64,000 nucleotides of DNA from Streptomyces sp. NBC_00569 (GTDB taxonomy: Bacteria; Actinomycetota; Actinomycetes; Streptomycetales; Streptomycetaceae), in NCBI RefSeq assembly GCF_036345255.1, contig NZ_CP107783.1:2108001-2172000 (forward strand), in the 5' to 3' direction. Below are positions 50,728 to 59,500 of the stretch, in pieces. The translations under genes were made by a program, and so were the position numbers. Numbering within the stretch: the first letter of the stretch is position 1; every line of letters starts with the position of its first letter. The notes below the pieces were generated by a model, which did not search any database, was not told the origin of the DNA, and saw nothing but the letters and a program-made list of their open reading frames with translations.

Positions 50728-52598
50728 CACGCCGCCCCCTCGTCGTCCGACTCGATGGCGGCCGAGCGCAGTTGAGCCGCACGGACCCGCTCGACGTCGA
50801 GCTTGACGGAGCGGTCGAAGCGGTAGACGCCGTTCTGCTCCTGGAACACGTCGGTGAGCTGGGTGTAGCAGTAGCCGAACATGTCCGGGTCGTCCAGGAG
50901 CACCCCGGTCAGACCGGCGAAGCGCTGATGGAACTCCTCCTCGTCCCGGGGCCGCTGACCGTATCCCCACGAGGCGTCCCGGTCCTCGCCACCCGCTGCC
51001 GCGGCCTCCTCCGGGTTCCACCAGATGCCGCCGAACTCGCTGCAGAAATAAGGCTGTCCGCGGTACGGCACCGACCATTCGCTGTCGCCCGGCTCATCCT
51101 GCGGATTGATGAACGGCGCGTTCTTGTCGAGCCCCGCCATCAGTTCCCGGAAGGCTTCGGGGTCCTGCTCGTAGCAGTGCGAGTCGTAGACGTCCGTCTC
51201 GGCGACGCGGTGGGAGTAGCCGGAGGCGTCGAGCACCGGACGTGAGGTGTCGGCGGCCTTGGTGGCGAGGAACATCGCACGGGTCGCGTCGTCCAGCGTG
51301 GTGTGCCGGTCGTGGAGCTGCTGACGCGTCTCGTTGAGCGGGCACCAGCCGATGATCGAGGGGTGCGAGTAGTCCCGCTCGACCGCCTCCAGCCACTGGG
51401 CGGCGAAGCCGGCGGTCTGCTGCTGGTTGTCGCCGCTCAGCGGGCCACTGCTCGCGCCCCAGTCGCCGAACTCGCCCCACACCAGGTAGCCCAGACGGTC
51501 CGCGTGGTGGAGGAAGCGCTCCTCGAAGACCTTCTGGTGCAGGCGGGCCCCGTTGAACCCGGCGGCCAGCGACAGCTCGATGTCACGGACCAGCGCCGCG
51601 TCATCGGGCGCCGTCATCAGACCGTCCGGGTACCAGCCCTGGTCGAGGACGAGACGCTGGAAGACCGGCTTGCCGTTCAGCAGGACCCGCTTGCCCTCGA
51701 TGGTGACCGAGCGCAGCCCCGCGGTGCAGCGGGCACTGTCGACCACGGTGCCGGAGTCACTCACCACGTCGAGCTGGATCTCGTACAGGTGCGGATCCTC
51801 GGGCGACCAGGTCCTGCGCCGCTCCTCCGGGAGAGACAGCACCAGGCGCGGAGCGAGATCGAGGTGCGCCGCGACCGAGGCCTCGACCACGGTGCCCTGC
51901 TCGTCGGTGAGACGTGCCCGGATGCGATGGCCCGCGCGGCTGCCGGACAGAGGGAGTTCGAGGTGGAAACAGCCGGCGGCGAGGTCCGGGGTGATGCGGG
52001 GCCGCCCCAGATGCGTGTCGGCCACCGGCTCAAGCCACACCGACTGCCAGATGCCGGTCGTGCGCGTGTAGTGACAGCTGTAGTTGGCGTACTGGTCGGA
52101 CTGCTTGCCACGGGCCTGCGGGCCCTGACGGGAGTCTCTGGCGCGCACGACGACGACCGCCTCGTCGCCCGCGCCCACCACCCCGCCGAGGTCAGCACTG
52201 AAGGAGGTGAACCCGCCGCTGTGGCGGGCCACTTCACGTCCGTTGACCCACACCGTGGCGTCGTGGTCGACGGCCCCGAAGCGCAGGACCGGACGTCGGC
52301 CCCGCCAGCTCTCGGGGATCCGGACTGTGCGGCGGTACCAGACGGCCTGGTGGAAGTCGGTCTCCCCGATGCCCGACAGCTCCGACTCCGGGCAGAAGGG
52401 GACCGTGATCCGCTCGGGCAACTCTGCGTGGACCAGGCCGCGTTCGAGCCCGCTGTCACCCGGGTCGAAAGCGAACTGCCAAGTGCCGTTGAGAGTGAGC
52501 CAGTCATCCCGGACGAAGCTGGGGCGAGGGTACTCGGGGCGCGGCACCTCGGCGTTCCGGGGATCGGGATGGGGGCGCACTTCAGACAGATTTGACAT
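50727..52598 (-). CDS. Glycoside hydrolase family 2
   Basis: 623 residues from ATG 52598. No signal peptide, so cytoplasmic. N-terminal jelly-roll (LNGTWQFAFDPGDSGLERG, ITVPFCPESELSGIG, DHDATVWVNGREV), an Ig-like middle, and a C-terminal TIM barrel. The catalytic pair is seen as WCPLNETR (Glu 423, acid/base) and YFCSEFGG (Glu 521, nucleophile). Relatives are beta-galactosidases, beta-glucuronidases or beta-mannosidases; specificity is not evident. First gene of the operon, with LacI-like sites at its start, so it probably processes the sugar brought by its own ABC importer. Confidence 0.93.
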   Translation of the reverse strand: MSNLSEVRPHPDPRNAEVPRPEYPRPSFVRDDWLTLNGTWQFAFDPGDSGLERGLVHAELPERITVPFCPESELSGIGETDFHQAVWYRRTVRIPESWRGRRPVLRFGAVDHDATVWVNGREVARHSGGFTSFSADLGGVVGAGDEAVVVVRARDSRQGPQARGKQSDQYANYSCHYTRTTGIWQSVWLEPVADTHLGRPRITPDLAAGCFHLELPLSGSRAGHRIRARLTDEQGTVVEASVAAHLDLAPRLVLSLPEERRRTWSPEDPHLYEIQLDVVSDSGTVVDSARCTAGLRSVTIEGKRVLLNGKPVFQRLVLDQGWYPDGLMTAPDDAALVRDIELSLAAGFNGARLHQKVFEERFLHHADRLGYLVWGEFGDWGASSGPLSGDNQQQTAGFAAQWLEAVERDYSHPSIIGWCPLNETRQQLHDRHTTLDDATRAMFLATKAADTSRPVLDASGYSHRVAETDVYDSHCYEQDPEAFRELMAGLDKNAPFINPQDEPGDSEWSVPYRGQPYFCSEFGGIWWNPEEAAAAGGEDRDASWGYGQRPRDEEEFHQRFAGLTGVLLDDPDMFGYCYTQLTDVFQEQNGVYRFDRSVKLDVERVRAAQLRSAAIESDDEGAA

Positions 52599-52608
52599 CG
52601 TTGTCTCC
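52592..52608. promoter_or_regulatory. LacI-type operator at the GH2 start
   Basis: TTGACATCGTTGTCTCC overlaps the GH2 start codon (minus strand). Core GACATCGTTGT equals that of site 1 at 38203. Confidence 0.6.
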
Positions 52609-52648
52609 TCGGACGGCCTCAGCGATGGCGCTCATCACAGCACAGGAC

Positions 52649-52662
52649 TTACATCGTTAAAA
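52649..52662. promoter_or_regulatory. LacI-type operator upstream of GH2
   Basis: TTACATCGTTAAAA, with ACATCGTT as in the other sites; 51 bases upstream of the GH2 start. Together with 52592-52608 it makes a doubled arrangement. Confidence 0.55.
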
Positions 52663-52712
52663 AGACTTGCGAGCCATGTAGTTGACCGAACTCGCCGAGC
52701 GGCCGCGCCCCC

Positions 52713-53282
52713 ATGGCCCTGAGCTTGCATGAGCGGGACGTCGACAAACGACGTTTTGCCGCCGAGGATCTGCAGGTGACCGATGACGAGTTCATAGCGG
52801 CTGTCCGCGCATATGCGGCTGACGAGGGACTTCCCGGCCCGGCTTCGCCGGAGGATGCAGCTGCCTTCGAGCGGACCGTGGGGCACCCGATGCCCGGCTT
52901 GCTGAAAAGGATCTACCTGGAAGTCTGCAACGGTGGCTTCGGGCCGTGGGAGGCCGTGTCTCTGACGGATACGGGAGACTGGTTCAGCGACTGCGAAGAC
53001 ATCAAGATGGCGTACCGCGACTTCTCCGATCCCGAGCGGGGCCTGCCTTCGGGGCTCGTGCCTCTCATGGACCGGGGCTGCGCCATGTGGGCTCTCGTCG
53101 ACTTCAAGACGGCGGACGGGCAGATGTGGGACTGGGATCCGAACCTCTGCTGCAAGGAACACACTCTGGCCCCACTGAGCCAACCGCTGGCCGAGTGGCT
53201 CGCCGACTGGTTGCGTGGCGCTATGCCTGACGGGTCTTACCCACACCGCGAGCTGGCCGCCAAGGACTGCCCCATCGCGTGA
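52713..53282 (+). CDS. SMI1/KNR4 (SUKH) family protein
   Basis: 189 residues from ATG 52713; GTG 52779 with GAGGA upstream is an alternative start. The SUKH fold is seen in GPASPEDAAAFERTVGHPMPGLLKRIYLEVCNGGFGPWEAVSLTDTG (conserved helix, then NGGFG) and CAMWALVDFKTADGQMWDWDPN. Such proteins often serve as immunity partners of polymorphic toxins or as protein-binding modules. No toxin gene is nearby. Convergent with the split DUF4291 gene. Confidence 0.85.
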   Translation: MALSLHERDVDKRRFAAEDLQVTDDEFIAAVRAYAADEGLPGPASPEDAAAFERTVGHPMPGLLKRIYLEVCNGGFGPWEAVSLTDTGDWFSDCEDIKMAYRDFSDPERGLPSGLVPLMDRGCAMWALVDFKTADGQMWDWDPNLCCKEHTLAPLSQPLAEWLADWLRGAMPDGSYPHRELAAKDCPIA

Positions 53283-53392
53283 ATGGCCCTTCCCCTACCG
53301 TGCGTTGCTGCACGGCAGCCGTTGCAGCGTTCACAGACCTTTGCCGCCATGTGACCCGTGGGTGGTGGCGGCGGTTGTGCCCGGATTGCCAG

Positions 53393-53825
53393 TCAGGGAC
53401 ACAGGTGGGCCAGGAGTTCTGCACTGGCGGGGTATCCCTGCTCAGGGGGGAGCAGTCGGGTGGCCGAGTCCAGTTCGCCGTCCTTGACGAGTGCGTGGAT
53501 CTCGTGGGCGAGCGGGGTCACGTCGCTGATGGACACGATCCACTCGTCCGCGTAATGCGCCGATGCCTCACCCGAGAGCCCCAGTTGCAGCGAGCGGTGT
53601 GACAGGGGACGCAGGTGCAGATCGCGTTCGGGATCCCACTGGACACGGACCGGTGCGCGCTTGAGGTCACGCTGCCAGGTGCCGCGATCGGGATGCAGTC
53701 CGCGAACGTAACTCGACAGGCAGGCACGGCTCAGCGCCCAGTCGAAGCCGTCGCGAGTGATCTCGACGGCGAGGACGGTCTCCTGCCCCTCCTTCGTGCC
53801 CCAGCCGGAGCGGTACATCATCCAC
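53393..53825 (-). pseudogene. DUF4291 gene, 3' part (split by TnpB element)
   Basis: Encodes WMMYRSGWGTKEGQETVLAV to the normal end: EWIVSISDVTPLAHEIHAL is a clear DUF4291 segment (also WDPERDLHLRPLSHRSLQ). It continues from the 5' part at 55207-55367. Removing 53826-55206 joins 161 and 433 bases into one frame of 198 codons, giving KPSF-M-WMMYRSGW at the junction, as in intact relatives. DUF4291 proteins are about 190-200 residues and of unknown function. Confidence 0.9.
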
Positions 53826-53834
53826 TTGACATGC

Positions 53835-53856
53835 TCCCCCTCCTGAAGGAGGGGGA
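53835..53856 (-). ncRNA. Right-end hairpin / omega-RNA 3' end
   Basis: Stem CCCCCTCC/GGAGGGGG around TGAA or its complement, preceded on the minus strand by GGAAT and followed by GCATGTCAA: the standard TnpB right-end order. The following flank GTGGATGATGTACCGCT would be the guide, which equals the DUF4291 target next to TTCAT. A second small hairpin ACGGC/GCCGT is at 53862-53875. Confidence 0.75.
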
Positions 53857-53859
53857 TTC

Positions 53860-55059
53860 CTACGGCTCGCGCCGTGGGGTTTTCTGCTTCGTCGCCGACT
53901 GCCCGCCCGGAGAACTCCGTTGAGGTCTTACACCAGCTCCACAGACTGTCACCGCCAGCCCGGCGGCCAGAAGATTGCGTGCCGCGTTCACGTCCCGGTC
54001 ATGGGTCGTGCCGCACTCACACGTCCAGGTACGGACGTGGAGCGGCATCGTGCCCTGCACGCTGCCGCAGTGGGAGCACAGCTTGGACGAGGGGAAGAAG
54101 CGGTCGACCGCGATCACTTCCCGCCCGTACCAGGCGGCCTTGTACTCCAGCATGCTCCGCAAGTCCGACCACGCCGCATCCGAGATGGCGCGGGCAAGTC
54201 TCCGGTTCTTGACCATGTTGCGCACGGTCAGGTCCTCGATCACGATCGTTTGGTTTTCACGAACGAGTCGAGTGGTCAGTTGGTGCAGGTGGTCGCGGCG
54301 ACGGTCGGCGATGCGGGCGTGGATCTTGGCGACCTTGCGCCGGGCCCTGGCCCGGTTCGCACTGCCGGGCGCTTTCTTCGCCATGCGGCGCTGCGCCTGG
54401 GCGAGGGCGGCACGGTCCTGGCGTTCGTGCCGGAGGTTGGCGATCTTCTCCCCGGTGGACAGAGTCAGCAGATGCTCCAGACCGACGTCGATTCCCACTG
54501 CCGCATCAGCAGCGGCAAGTGGCGCGATGGCCGGGTCCTCGCACCGCAGGGAGACGAACCAGCGCCCCGCCGCATCCTGCGACACGGTCACCGTGGACGG
54601 GGACACGCCCTCGGGCAGCGGGCGCGACCACACGATGTCCAGCGGCCGGGCCATCTTCGCCAGAGTCAGCTCCCCGGCACGGAACCGGAAACCGCTGGTG
54701 GAGTACTCGGCAGATTTCCGCGACTTCTTCTTCGACTTGAAGCGCGGATACTTAGCCCGCTTGGCGAAGAAGTTGGTGAACGCCATCTGCAAGTGCCGCA
54801 ACGTCTGCTGCAACGGTACGGAGGAAACCTCGTTGAGGAACGCCAGTTCCCCTGTCTTCTTCCATGCGGTCAGCATGGCCGAGGTGGCGTTGTAGTTGAC
54901 CCGCTCCTGCCGCGCCCACGCTTCGGTGCGGGCGGCAAGCGCGAGGTTGTAGACCTTGCGCACGCATCCGAACGTGCGCGACAGCTCGGCCGCCTGCGCA
55001 TCGGTCGGATAGAAGCGGTACTTGAACGCCCGCTTCACACAAGTCGTGGCCACGCTCAC
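53860..55059 (-). CDS. tnpB: TnpB, IS200/IS605-family RNA-guided nuclease
   Basis: 399 residues from GTG 55059. All three RuvC motifs are intact: AVGIDVGLEHLL (Asp 191), IVIEDLTVRNM (Glu 275), DRDVNAARNL (354-363). Zinc ribbon CSHC at 328-331 and CEC at 347-349. N-terminal CVKRAFKYRFYPTDAQAAEL is typical. It differs strongly from the TnpB at 21750, so the two elements are separate arrivals. The product should cut DUF4291 alleles lacking the element, guided by the right-end RNA. Confidence 0.95.
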   Translation of the reverse strand: MSVATTCVKRAFKYRFYPTDAQAAELSRTFGCVRKVYNLALAARTEAWARQERVNYNATSAMLTAWKKTGELAFLNEVSSVPLQQTLRHLQMAFTNFFAKRAKYPRFKSKKKSRKSAEYSTSGFRFRAGELTLAKMARPLDIVWSRPLPEGVSPSTVTVSQDAAGRWFVSLRCEDPAIAPLAAADAAVGIDVGLEHLLTLSTGEKIANLRHERQDRAALAQAQRRMAKKAPGSANRARARRKVAKIHARIADRRRDHLHQLTTRLVRENQTIVIEDLTVRNMVKNRRLARAISDAAWSDLRSMLEYKAAWYGREVIAVDRFFPSSKLCSHCGSVQGTMPLHVRTWTCECGTTHDRDVNAARNLLAAGLAVTVCGAGVRPQRSSPGGQSATKQKTPRREP

Positions 55060-55168
55060 AAACTAGTGCGACCGATGTGTGAGACCAAACCTGCGGGCCA
55101 GAGCACGGCCTTTCGCCCTGGGGGGCGAATGACCCCACCTTGCCCTGCTCCGCAGGAGTCCGTTTCCT

Positions 55169-55188
55169 CCCCTGCCTGAAGGCAGGGG
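55169..55188 (-). repeat. Left-end hairpin of the TnpB element
   Basis: CCCCTGCC / GGCAGGGG with TGAA loop, 18 bases from the left tip at 55206. It resembles the right-end hairpin in form, as expected for the structures recognised by TnpA. Confidence 0.7.
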
Positions 55189-55206
55189 TATCCACGGAGG
55201 AACCCG

Positions 55207-55367
55207 ATGAAACTGGGTTTGATCCACGTCATGCGGTCGGGCTTCCACGCGGCGGGAAAACGGCCGTCGCGGACGGCGGGCAGTCCGATCTCAGGGCGGT
55301 ACGCCTGATAGACGGTGATCGTGGATGCCGTGTGAAGCGCGCGGATCCTGCGGTGCGGTTCTTCCAT
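55207..55367 (-). pseudogene. DUF4291 gene, 5' part
   Basis: Encodes from ATG 55367 MEEPHRRIRALHTASTITVY, QAYRPEIGLPAV and MTWIKPSF, the conserved N-terminal third of DUF4291 proteins, and is cut after the second base of the next codon by the TnpB element. Both halves are otherwise undamaged, so the insertion is recent. Confidence 0.9.
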
Positions 55368-55919
55368 GGCGTACAGCGTGGGCTCGGCCGACTCAGGTGA
55401 CCACCGATTTTCGACTGTTGCGCGACGCGACGGAGCACGCCGGGCGCAAAGGCAGGAAGCCGCCCGTGCGGGCCAAGTAGCGTCCGAAGTCAGAACGGAG
55501 GTTCCCCGTGCAGCCTGGCATCGGGCCTCGTAGGCGGCCAGGAGATGCGTGGTCCCGGCTTACGAAAGGTCTGTGAACACGGCTTGTTATGGATCAAACC
55601 GTCATTCCTGTGGATGCTGTACCGCTGCGGCCGCGCCGATCATCCAGGGCATCGCCGCGGAGAGCCAGAGCAGCAGCTGTAAAGGAGGCAGAGGTGACCG
55701 TCGGCCGGAAGGCCCGGTGTCCGCTCGCCGCCGCCCTCTCAGCGAGCCGCACACTGAGGCGGTCCGTCGCCGCCTTGGCAAGGCTCCGGGGCTGTGAAAC
55801 GCTCGTTATATGGCATATCCGCCCTCCTGCGTCCGCACATCGATCTCGAACGGGTGAGCCCGGCTGCCTGTCGGGGGTCCCCCAGGATCCAGGCTCCCGT
55901 TCGGGAGTGAGGAACAGCC
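55368..55919. other. Non-coding stretch
   Basis: No gene I can support. The plus frame about 55395-55480 (VTTDFRLLRDATEHAGRKGR) ends in a stop and looks like a C-terminal scrap. The 3' part is the promoter region of the SBP56-like gene. A short frame from 55589 lacks a ribosome site. Confidence 0.4.
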
Positions 55920-57350
55920 ATGACGACGACGGAGCACGCTCACGAGCGCGACGACCACAGTGACCCCACCTTGTACCGCACTCCGGCGGACGCCGTCGCC
56001 GCGCCACCGGAGGAGTTCGCCTATGTCGTCGCTTTCGACCCGACCGCGCAGCGCCCGGACGCGTTGTTCACCGTCGACACCGACCCCGGGTCGCCCGCAT
56101 ACGGCCGCGTGACCGCCCACGCCGAGCTGCCCGGACTGGGCAACGAACTGCACCACTTCGGCTGGAACGCCTGCTCGAGCGCGCTGGCGCATGCCGGTCA
56201 TCACAACGCTGCGCGGCGCTATCTCATCGTCCCGGGACTGCGCTCCTCCCGGCTGCACGTCTTCGACACCAGCCCCGAGCCCGCCCGCCCGCGCCTGATC
56301 AAGGTGATCGAGCCCGAGGAGTTGGCCGCCAAGGCCGGATATTCGCGTCCCCACACACTCCACTGTGGCCCCGACGGAGTGTTCCTGTCCTTCCTGGGCG
56401 GCGCGGACGGTGCCGACGGGCCTGGCGGCGTCGCACTGCTGGACCACGAAAGCTTCGACGTGCTGCGCGCCTGGGAGAGCGACCGCGGACCGCAGTGGCT
56501 CTCCTACGATCTCTGGTGGCATCTGCGCCAGAACGTCGCCGTGACCAGCGAGTGGGGCACCCCCTCGATGATCGAGGACGGCCTTGTACCCGAACTGCTC
56601 CTGGGGCGCCGATACGGCCACTCACTGCACTTCTGGGAGCTGGACTCCGGCCGGCACCTGCAGCGCGTCGATCTGGGGGATGAGAACCAGATGGTGCTGG
56701 AACTGCGTCCCGCGCACGACCCCGAGGCAACGTGGGGCTTCACAAACACTGTGGTCAACGTGGAGGACCTGTCGGCGTCGGTCTACCTGTGGAACCGGGA
56801 GGGCGAGGAATTCGTGGTCCACAAGGTGATCACCGTCCCTGCCGAGCCCGCGCAAAAGGAGGACCTGCCCCCGGCACTGCAGCCGTACGGCGCCGTGCCC
56901 CCATTGTTCACCGACATCGACCTGTCGGTGGACGACCAGTGGCTGTACGTATCCGCGTGGGGAACCGGCGATCTGCATCAGTACGACGTGAGCGACCCGT
57001 TCCATCCGAAGCAGACCGCGTCCGTGCGTCTGGGCGGCATCGGCAGCCGGCAGCCCCATCCCGCCGAACCGAACACTCCGCTCACGGGCGGAGCGCAGAT
57101 GGTCGAGCTCAGCCGCGACGGGCGGCGCGTGTACCTGACGAACTCCTTGTACAGCGCCTGGGACGCGCAGTTCTATCCCATGGGCATCGACCCATGGATG
57201 GTCAAACTCGACGCCGACACCTCGCACGGCGGGCTGTCCGTCGACAGCCGCTTCTACCCGCACGGCCCGGACTTCCTGGGCTTGCGCGTGCACCAGACGC
57301 GCCTGCAAGGCGGCGACGCCTCCTCGGATTCGTACTGCTACCGCAGCTGA
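55920..57350 (+). CDS. SBP56-family protein (methanethiol oxidase-like)
   Basis: 476 residues from ATG 55920 with GTGAGGAA upstream. It is the full length of selenium-binding protein 56 / MtoX: KVxYV-like EEFAYVVAFDPTAQRPDALFTVDTDP, LPGLGNELHHFGWNACSS (metal His), YLIVPGLRSSRLHVFD, GYSRPHTLHCGPDGVFLS, SEWGTPSMIEDG, DIDLSVDDQWLYVSAWGTGDLHQYD, and the C-terminal HQTRLQGGDASSDSYCY. The conserved His residues of the copper site are present. Family members oxidise methanethiol to formaldehyde, H2S and H2O2. No signal peptide seen. Probably monocistronic. Confidence 0.92.
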   Translation: MTTTEHAHERDDHSDPTLYRTPADAVAAPPEEFAYVVAFDPTAQRPDALFTVDTDPGSPAYGRVTAHAELPGLGNELHHFGWNACSSALAHAGHHNAARRYLIVPGLRSSRLHVFDTSPEPARPRLIKVIEPEELAAKAGYSRPHTLHCGPDGVFLSFLGGADGADGPGGVALLDHESFDVLRAWESDRGPQWLSYDLWWHLRQNVAVTSEWGTPSMIEDGLVPELLLGRRYGHSLHFWELDSGRHLQRVDLGDENQMVLELRPAHDPEATWGFTNTVVNVEDLSASVYLWNREGEEFVVHKVITVPAEPAQKEDLPPALQPYGAVPPLFTDIDLSVDDQWLYVSAWGTGDLHQYDVSDPFHPKQTASVRLGGIGSRQPHPAEPNTPLTGGAQMVELSRDGRRVYLTNSLYSAWDAQFYPMGIDPWMVKLDADTSHGGLSVDSRFYPHGPDFLGLRVHQTRLQGGDASSDSYCYRS

Positions 57351-57747
57351 CCGCTTGTGCTCCGCGAGCGCCGACGCCGGTGCTTGCGGCGGTTGCCGCC
57401 GTGGCGGCGAGGCCACTGCCTGTCATGCCGGCCCCTGGGCAATCCGGGCGGCGGACGGCACGGTAGGTCCCCTGGAGGCCACGCCGGTTCCGACGTCGGC
57501 TGGGCAAAGACTGCTTCGGGACCCGCCGAAACGGCTCGACTGGATGCCGCCCCAGATGGTGTGAAATGCAGCCGGGAAGGACCGCACAGCGCACTGGCGG
57601 TGGCGCGCACCACGTGAGGTTGGGGCAGGTCAGACTTGGCGTGGGCGGTGCCGAATCGCGCACGGGCAGCGCGGTGGAATAGTGAGGTAAGAAGCCGGTT
57701 CGCCCGGTCACCGCGCACGCAAGCCCGCTCCCTCGGAGGGAGGGGAC
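57351..57747. other. Non-coding stretch
   Basis: No gene or strong hairpin seen; the last 20 bases hold the GGAGGGAGG ribosome site of the next gene. Confidence 0.5.
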
Positions 57748-58515
57748 ATGCTCTCCGTGCTCTACGCAGCAGGCGCGCACACTGACGACGGGGCCGGGTG
57801 GCAGCTGCCCCCCGCCGAAACGCTGGTGGCCGTGGTTCTGGTGGCCGTGGCCACTGTGGTGGGCGTCTGGCTGGCGCGGCGCGGATCGGGCCGGTCGACG
57901 CTTCTGCTGGCCGCCGCGTCCGGGATTTTGCTGGTCACTGCAGTCCTCGATCTTCTGCCCGACGCGTGGGACGAGGCCCACCAAGCCGGCGTGCCGCTGT
58001 GGGGGGTACCGGTCACCGCGCTCGCCTCGTACGCGGTGATGGCTGCCCTGGTCCGTATGGGCTGCCCGTGCGAGCCGGGTCGTGCGGGCGGCATCGGCGC
58101 AGCGTCAGGGCTCGCTCTGCACCGCTTCCTGGAAGGTGCGACTTTGGCGCTGACCGCCTCGGTCGCCGTGGTGGCGGCGCTCCTCGTGCACGCGGCCAGC
58201 GAGGGCCTGGCGCTGGCCGCTCTGCTGGGGGTGCAACCGAGGCGGCGCATTGCTCCGTGGATCGCGCTGGCCTGTTTGAGCCCGGTCGCGGGAGCCTTCG
58301 TGACGAGCGCATTGCCAATTCCGGACGGCATCATGCCGCTGCTGCTCGCCTTCGTTGGCGGCGTACTCGCGCAGGCCGCGTGGGTGGCGCTCAAACTCGC
58401 CCATCGGCAGCGGCCCGCGGACCGTCTGGTCCTCGGGGTCCCGGCTGCGATGGCGATGGCTCTCGCGGCCGTCCTCTGCGCACTTGTCGTCCTTGTCGGG
58501 GCAGCCGGCCGCTGA
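57748..58515 (+). CDS. ZIP-type metal permease-like protein
   Basis: 255 residues from ATG 57748 with GGAGGGAGGGG upstream. About eight hydrophobic helices. Two helices bear ZIP-type signatures: LALHRFLEGATLALTASVAV and LLVHAASEGLALAALLG, where the H..xEG motifs give the metal site of ZIP carriers. The usual His-rich loop is missing, with only MGCPCEPG between helices. Likely imports or exports a divalent metal across the cytoplasmic membrane. Follows the SBP56-like gene at 400 bases on the same strand, so it is separately transcribed. Confidence 0.82.
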   Translation: MLSVLYAAGAHTDDGAGWQLPPAETLVAVVLVAVATVVGVWLARRGSGRSTLLLAAASGILLVTAVLDLLPDAWDEAHQAGVPLWGVPVTALASYAVMAALVRMGCPCEPGRAGGIGAASGLALHRFLEGATLALTASVAVVAALLVHAASEGLALAALLGVQPRRRIAPWIALACLSPVAGAFVTSALPIPDGIMPLLLAFVGGVLAQAAWVALKLAHRQRPADRLVLGVPAAMAMALAAVLCALVVLVGAAGR

Positions 58516-58734
58516 ACGCGACCGGTCGCACGAGGGCGATGAAGGTCGCGGGAACCGGCGGGCGTGGGCGTACGACCCTCTGCCTCGGGCCCGCGAGGTG
58601 CGGCCCGCGAGGTGCGCGGCCGGGCATGGAGGAAGAGCACGTGTGCACGCAGACCGGTCGCGGTCCGTGCTGCCGCGACCGTGGCCCGGCGGTGCGTGTG
58701 TCCCCTTCCGGAGATGTGATCCCCAAACCAGATT

Positions 58735-58774
58735 TGGACAGGTGTAGACAGGTCCAGCTCTCCGTGGCTATCTT
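58735..58774 (+). promoter_or_regulatory. GntR operator and promoter, probably leaderless
   Basis: TGGACAGGTGTAGACAGGTC (58735-58754) contains repeated GACAGGT units, and GGACAGGT recurs at 58787-58794 inside the gene start. TAGACA (58745-58750) is a -35-like box and TATCTT (58769-58774) a -10; the start codon follows 7 bases later, so transcription would begin at or next to the ATG. Confidence 0.55.
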
Positions 58775-58780
58775 CTGGAC

Positions 58781-59500
58781 ATGCCTGGACAGGTTCACAA
58801 GCATCATCGCGTCGCCCATGTACTGGCCGAGGAGATCCGCACGGGCGTGCACGCCGACGGCAGCAAGCTGCCCGGTGAGTACGCGCTGCGGGAGCGGTTC
58901 GGGGTGAGCCGCACGGTCGTGCGGCAGGCCCTGAGCGCCCTCGGCGAGCAGGGGCTCATCGAGACACACGCCGGGATCGGTTCGATCGTCACGTTCGACG
59001 GCACACCCCTCGACCAGGGCCTCGGCTGGACCCGGGCCCTGGCCGCGCAGGGCACCGAGCTGACGACGCACACGCTCCGCTTCGAGCGGATCAGGGACGA
59101 GGGGCTGGCCACCGAACTCGGCCTGGAAAGCGCCGAGTTCATCGCCCTCGACCGAGTGCGCCGACTGCCCGACGGACACGGCGTCTCGCTGGAGTTCAGC
59201 CGGGTGCCCGCCATCGGGCCGCTCGCCGACCTGGCCGAACGCGGCCTCGAGGGCGGCTCCCTGAGCCGGACGCTCACCGCGGCGGGCCACATCCCCGAAA
59301 CCGGTGACGCGCACATCGCGGTCGCCGGACTCGACGACGCCGACGCCACGGCCCTGCACCGCTCCCCCGGCGAATCCTTCCTCCGAGTCGCCCAGGTGTT
59401 CCGCGACGCGGCCGGGGACGTCGTCGAGCAGGTGACGAGCCTGCTCGACCCGTCCCGGTTCCAACTGCACGTACGCACCGGCCGAGGAGGCCACCCGTGA
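58781..59500 (+). CDS. GntR-family (HutC/UTRA) regulator of a nucleoside-type operon
   Basis: 239 residues from ATG 58781. Winged helix at about 1-70: HKHHRVAHVLAEEIRTGVHADGSKLPGEYALRERFGVSRTVVRQALSALGEQGLIETHAGIGSIV. UTRA ligand domain at about 85-235. It is the first gene of a four-gene operon in which its stop overlaps the next start. The order regulator, ADP-ribosylglycohydrolase, permease, PfkB kinase is that of E. coli yegW with yegTUV, so YegW is the closest functional model. Confidence 0.92.
   Translation: MPGQVHKHHRVAHVLAEEIRTGVHADGSKLPGEYALRERFGVSRTVVRQALSALGEQGLIETHAGIGSIVTFDGTPLDQGLGWTRALAAQGTELTTHTLRFERIRDEGLATELGLESAEFIALDRVRRLPDGHGVSLEFSRVPAIGPLADLAERGLEGGSLSRTLTAAGHIPETGDAHIAVAGLDDADATALHRSPGESFLRVAQVFRDAAGDVVEQVTSLLDPSRFQLHVRTGRGGHP

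Larger units (their letters stand above)
53826..55206 (-). mobile_element. IS605-like TnpB-only element inserted in DUF4291 gene
   Basis: 1381 bases on the minus strand, ending TCAA at 53829-53826. The left flank reads TTCAT (55211-55207), the likely target motif (TAM). There is no terminal repeat and no target duplication, as usual for this family. A hairpin is near each end (55169-55188 and 53835-53856). It encodes only TnpB, so its movement needed a TnpA from elsewhere. Confidence 0.9.

Noticed and set aside
55589..55963. 124-codon plus-strand open frame before the SBP56-like gene
   Set aside because: No ribosome site, Arg/Ala-rich composition and overlap with the real start at 55920.
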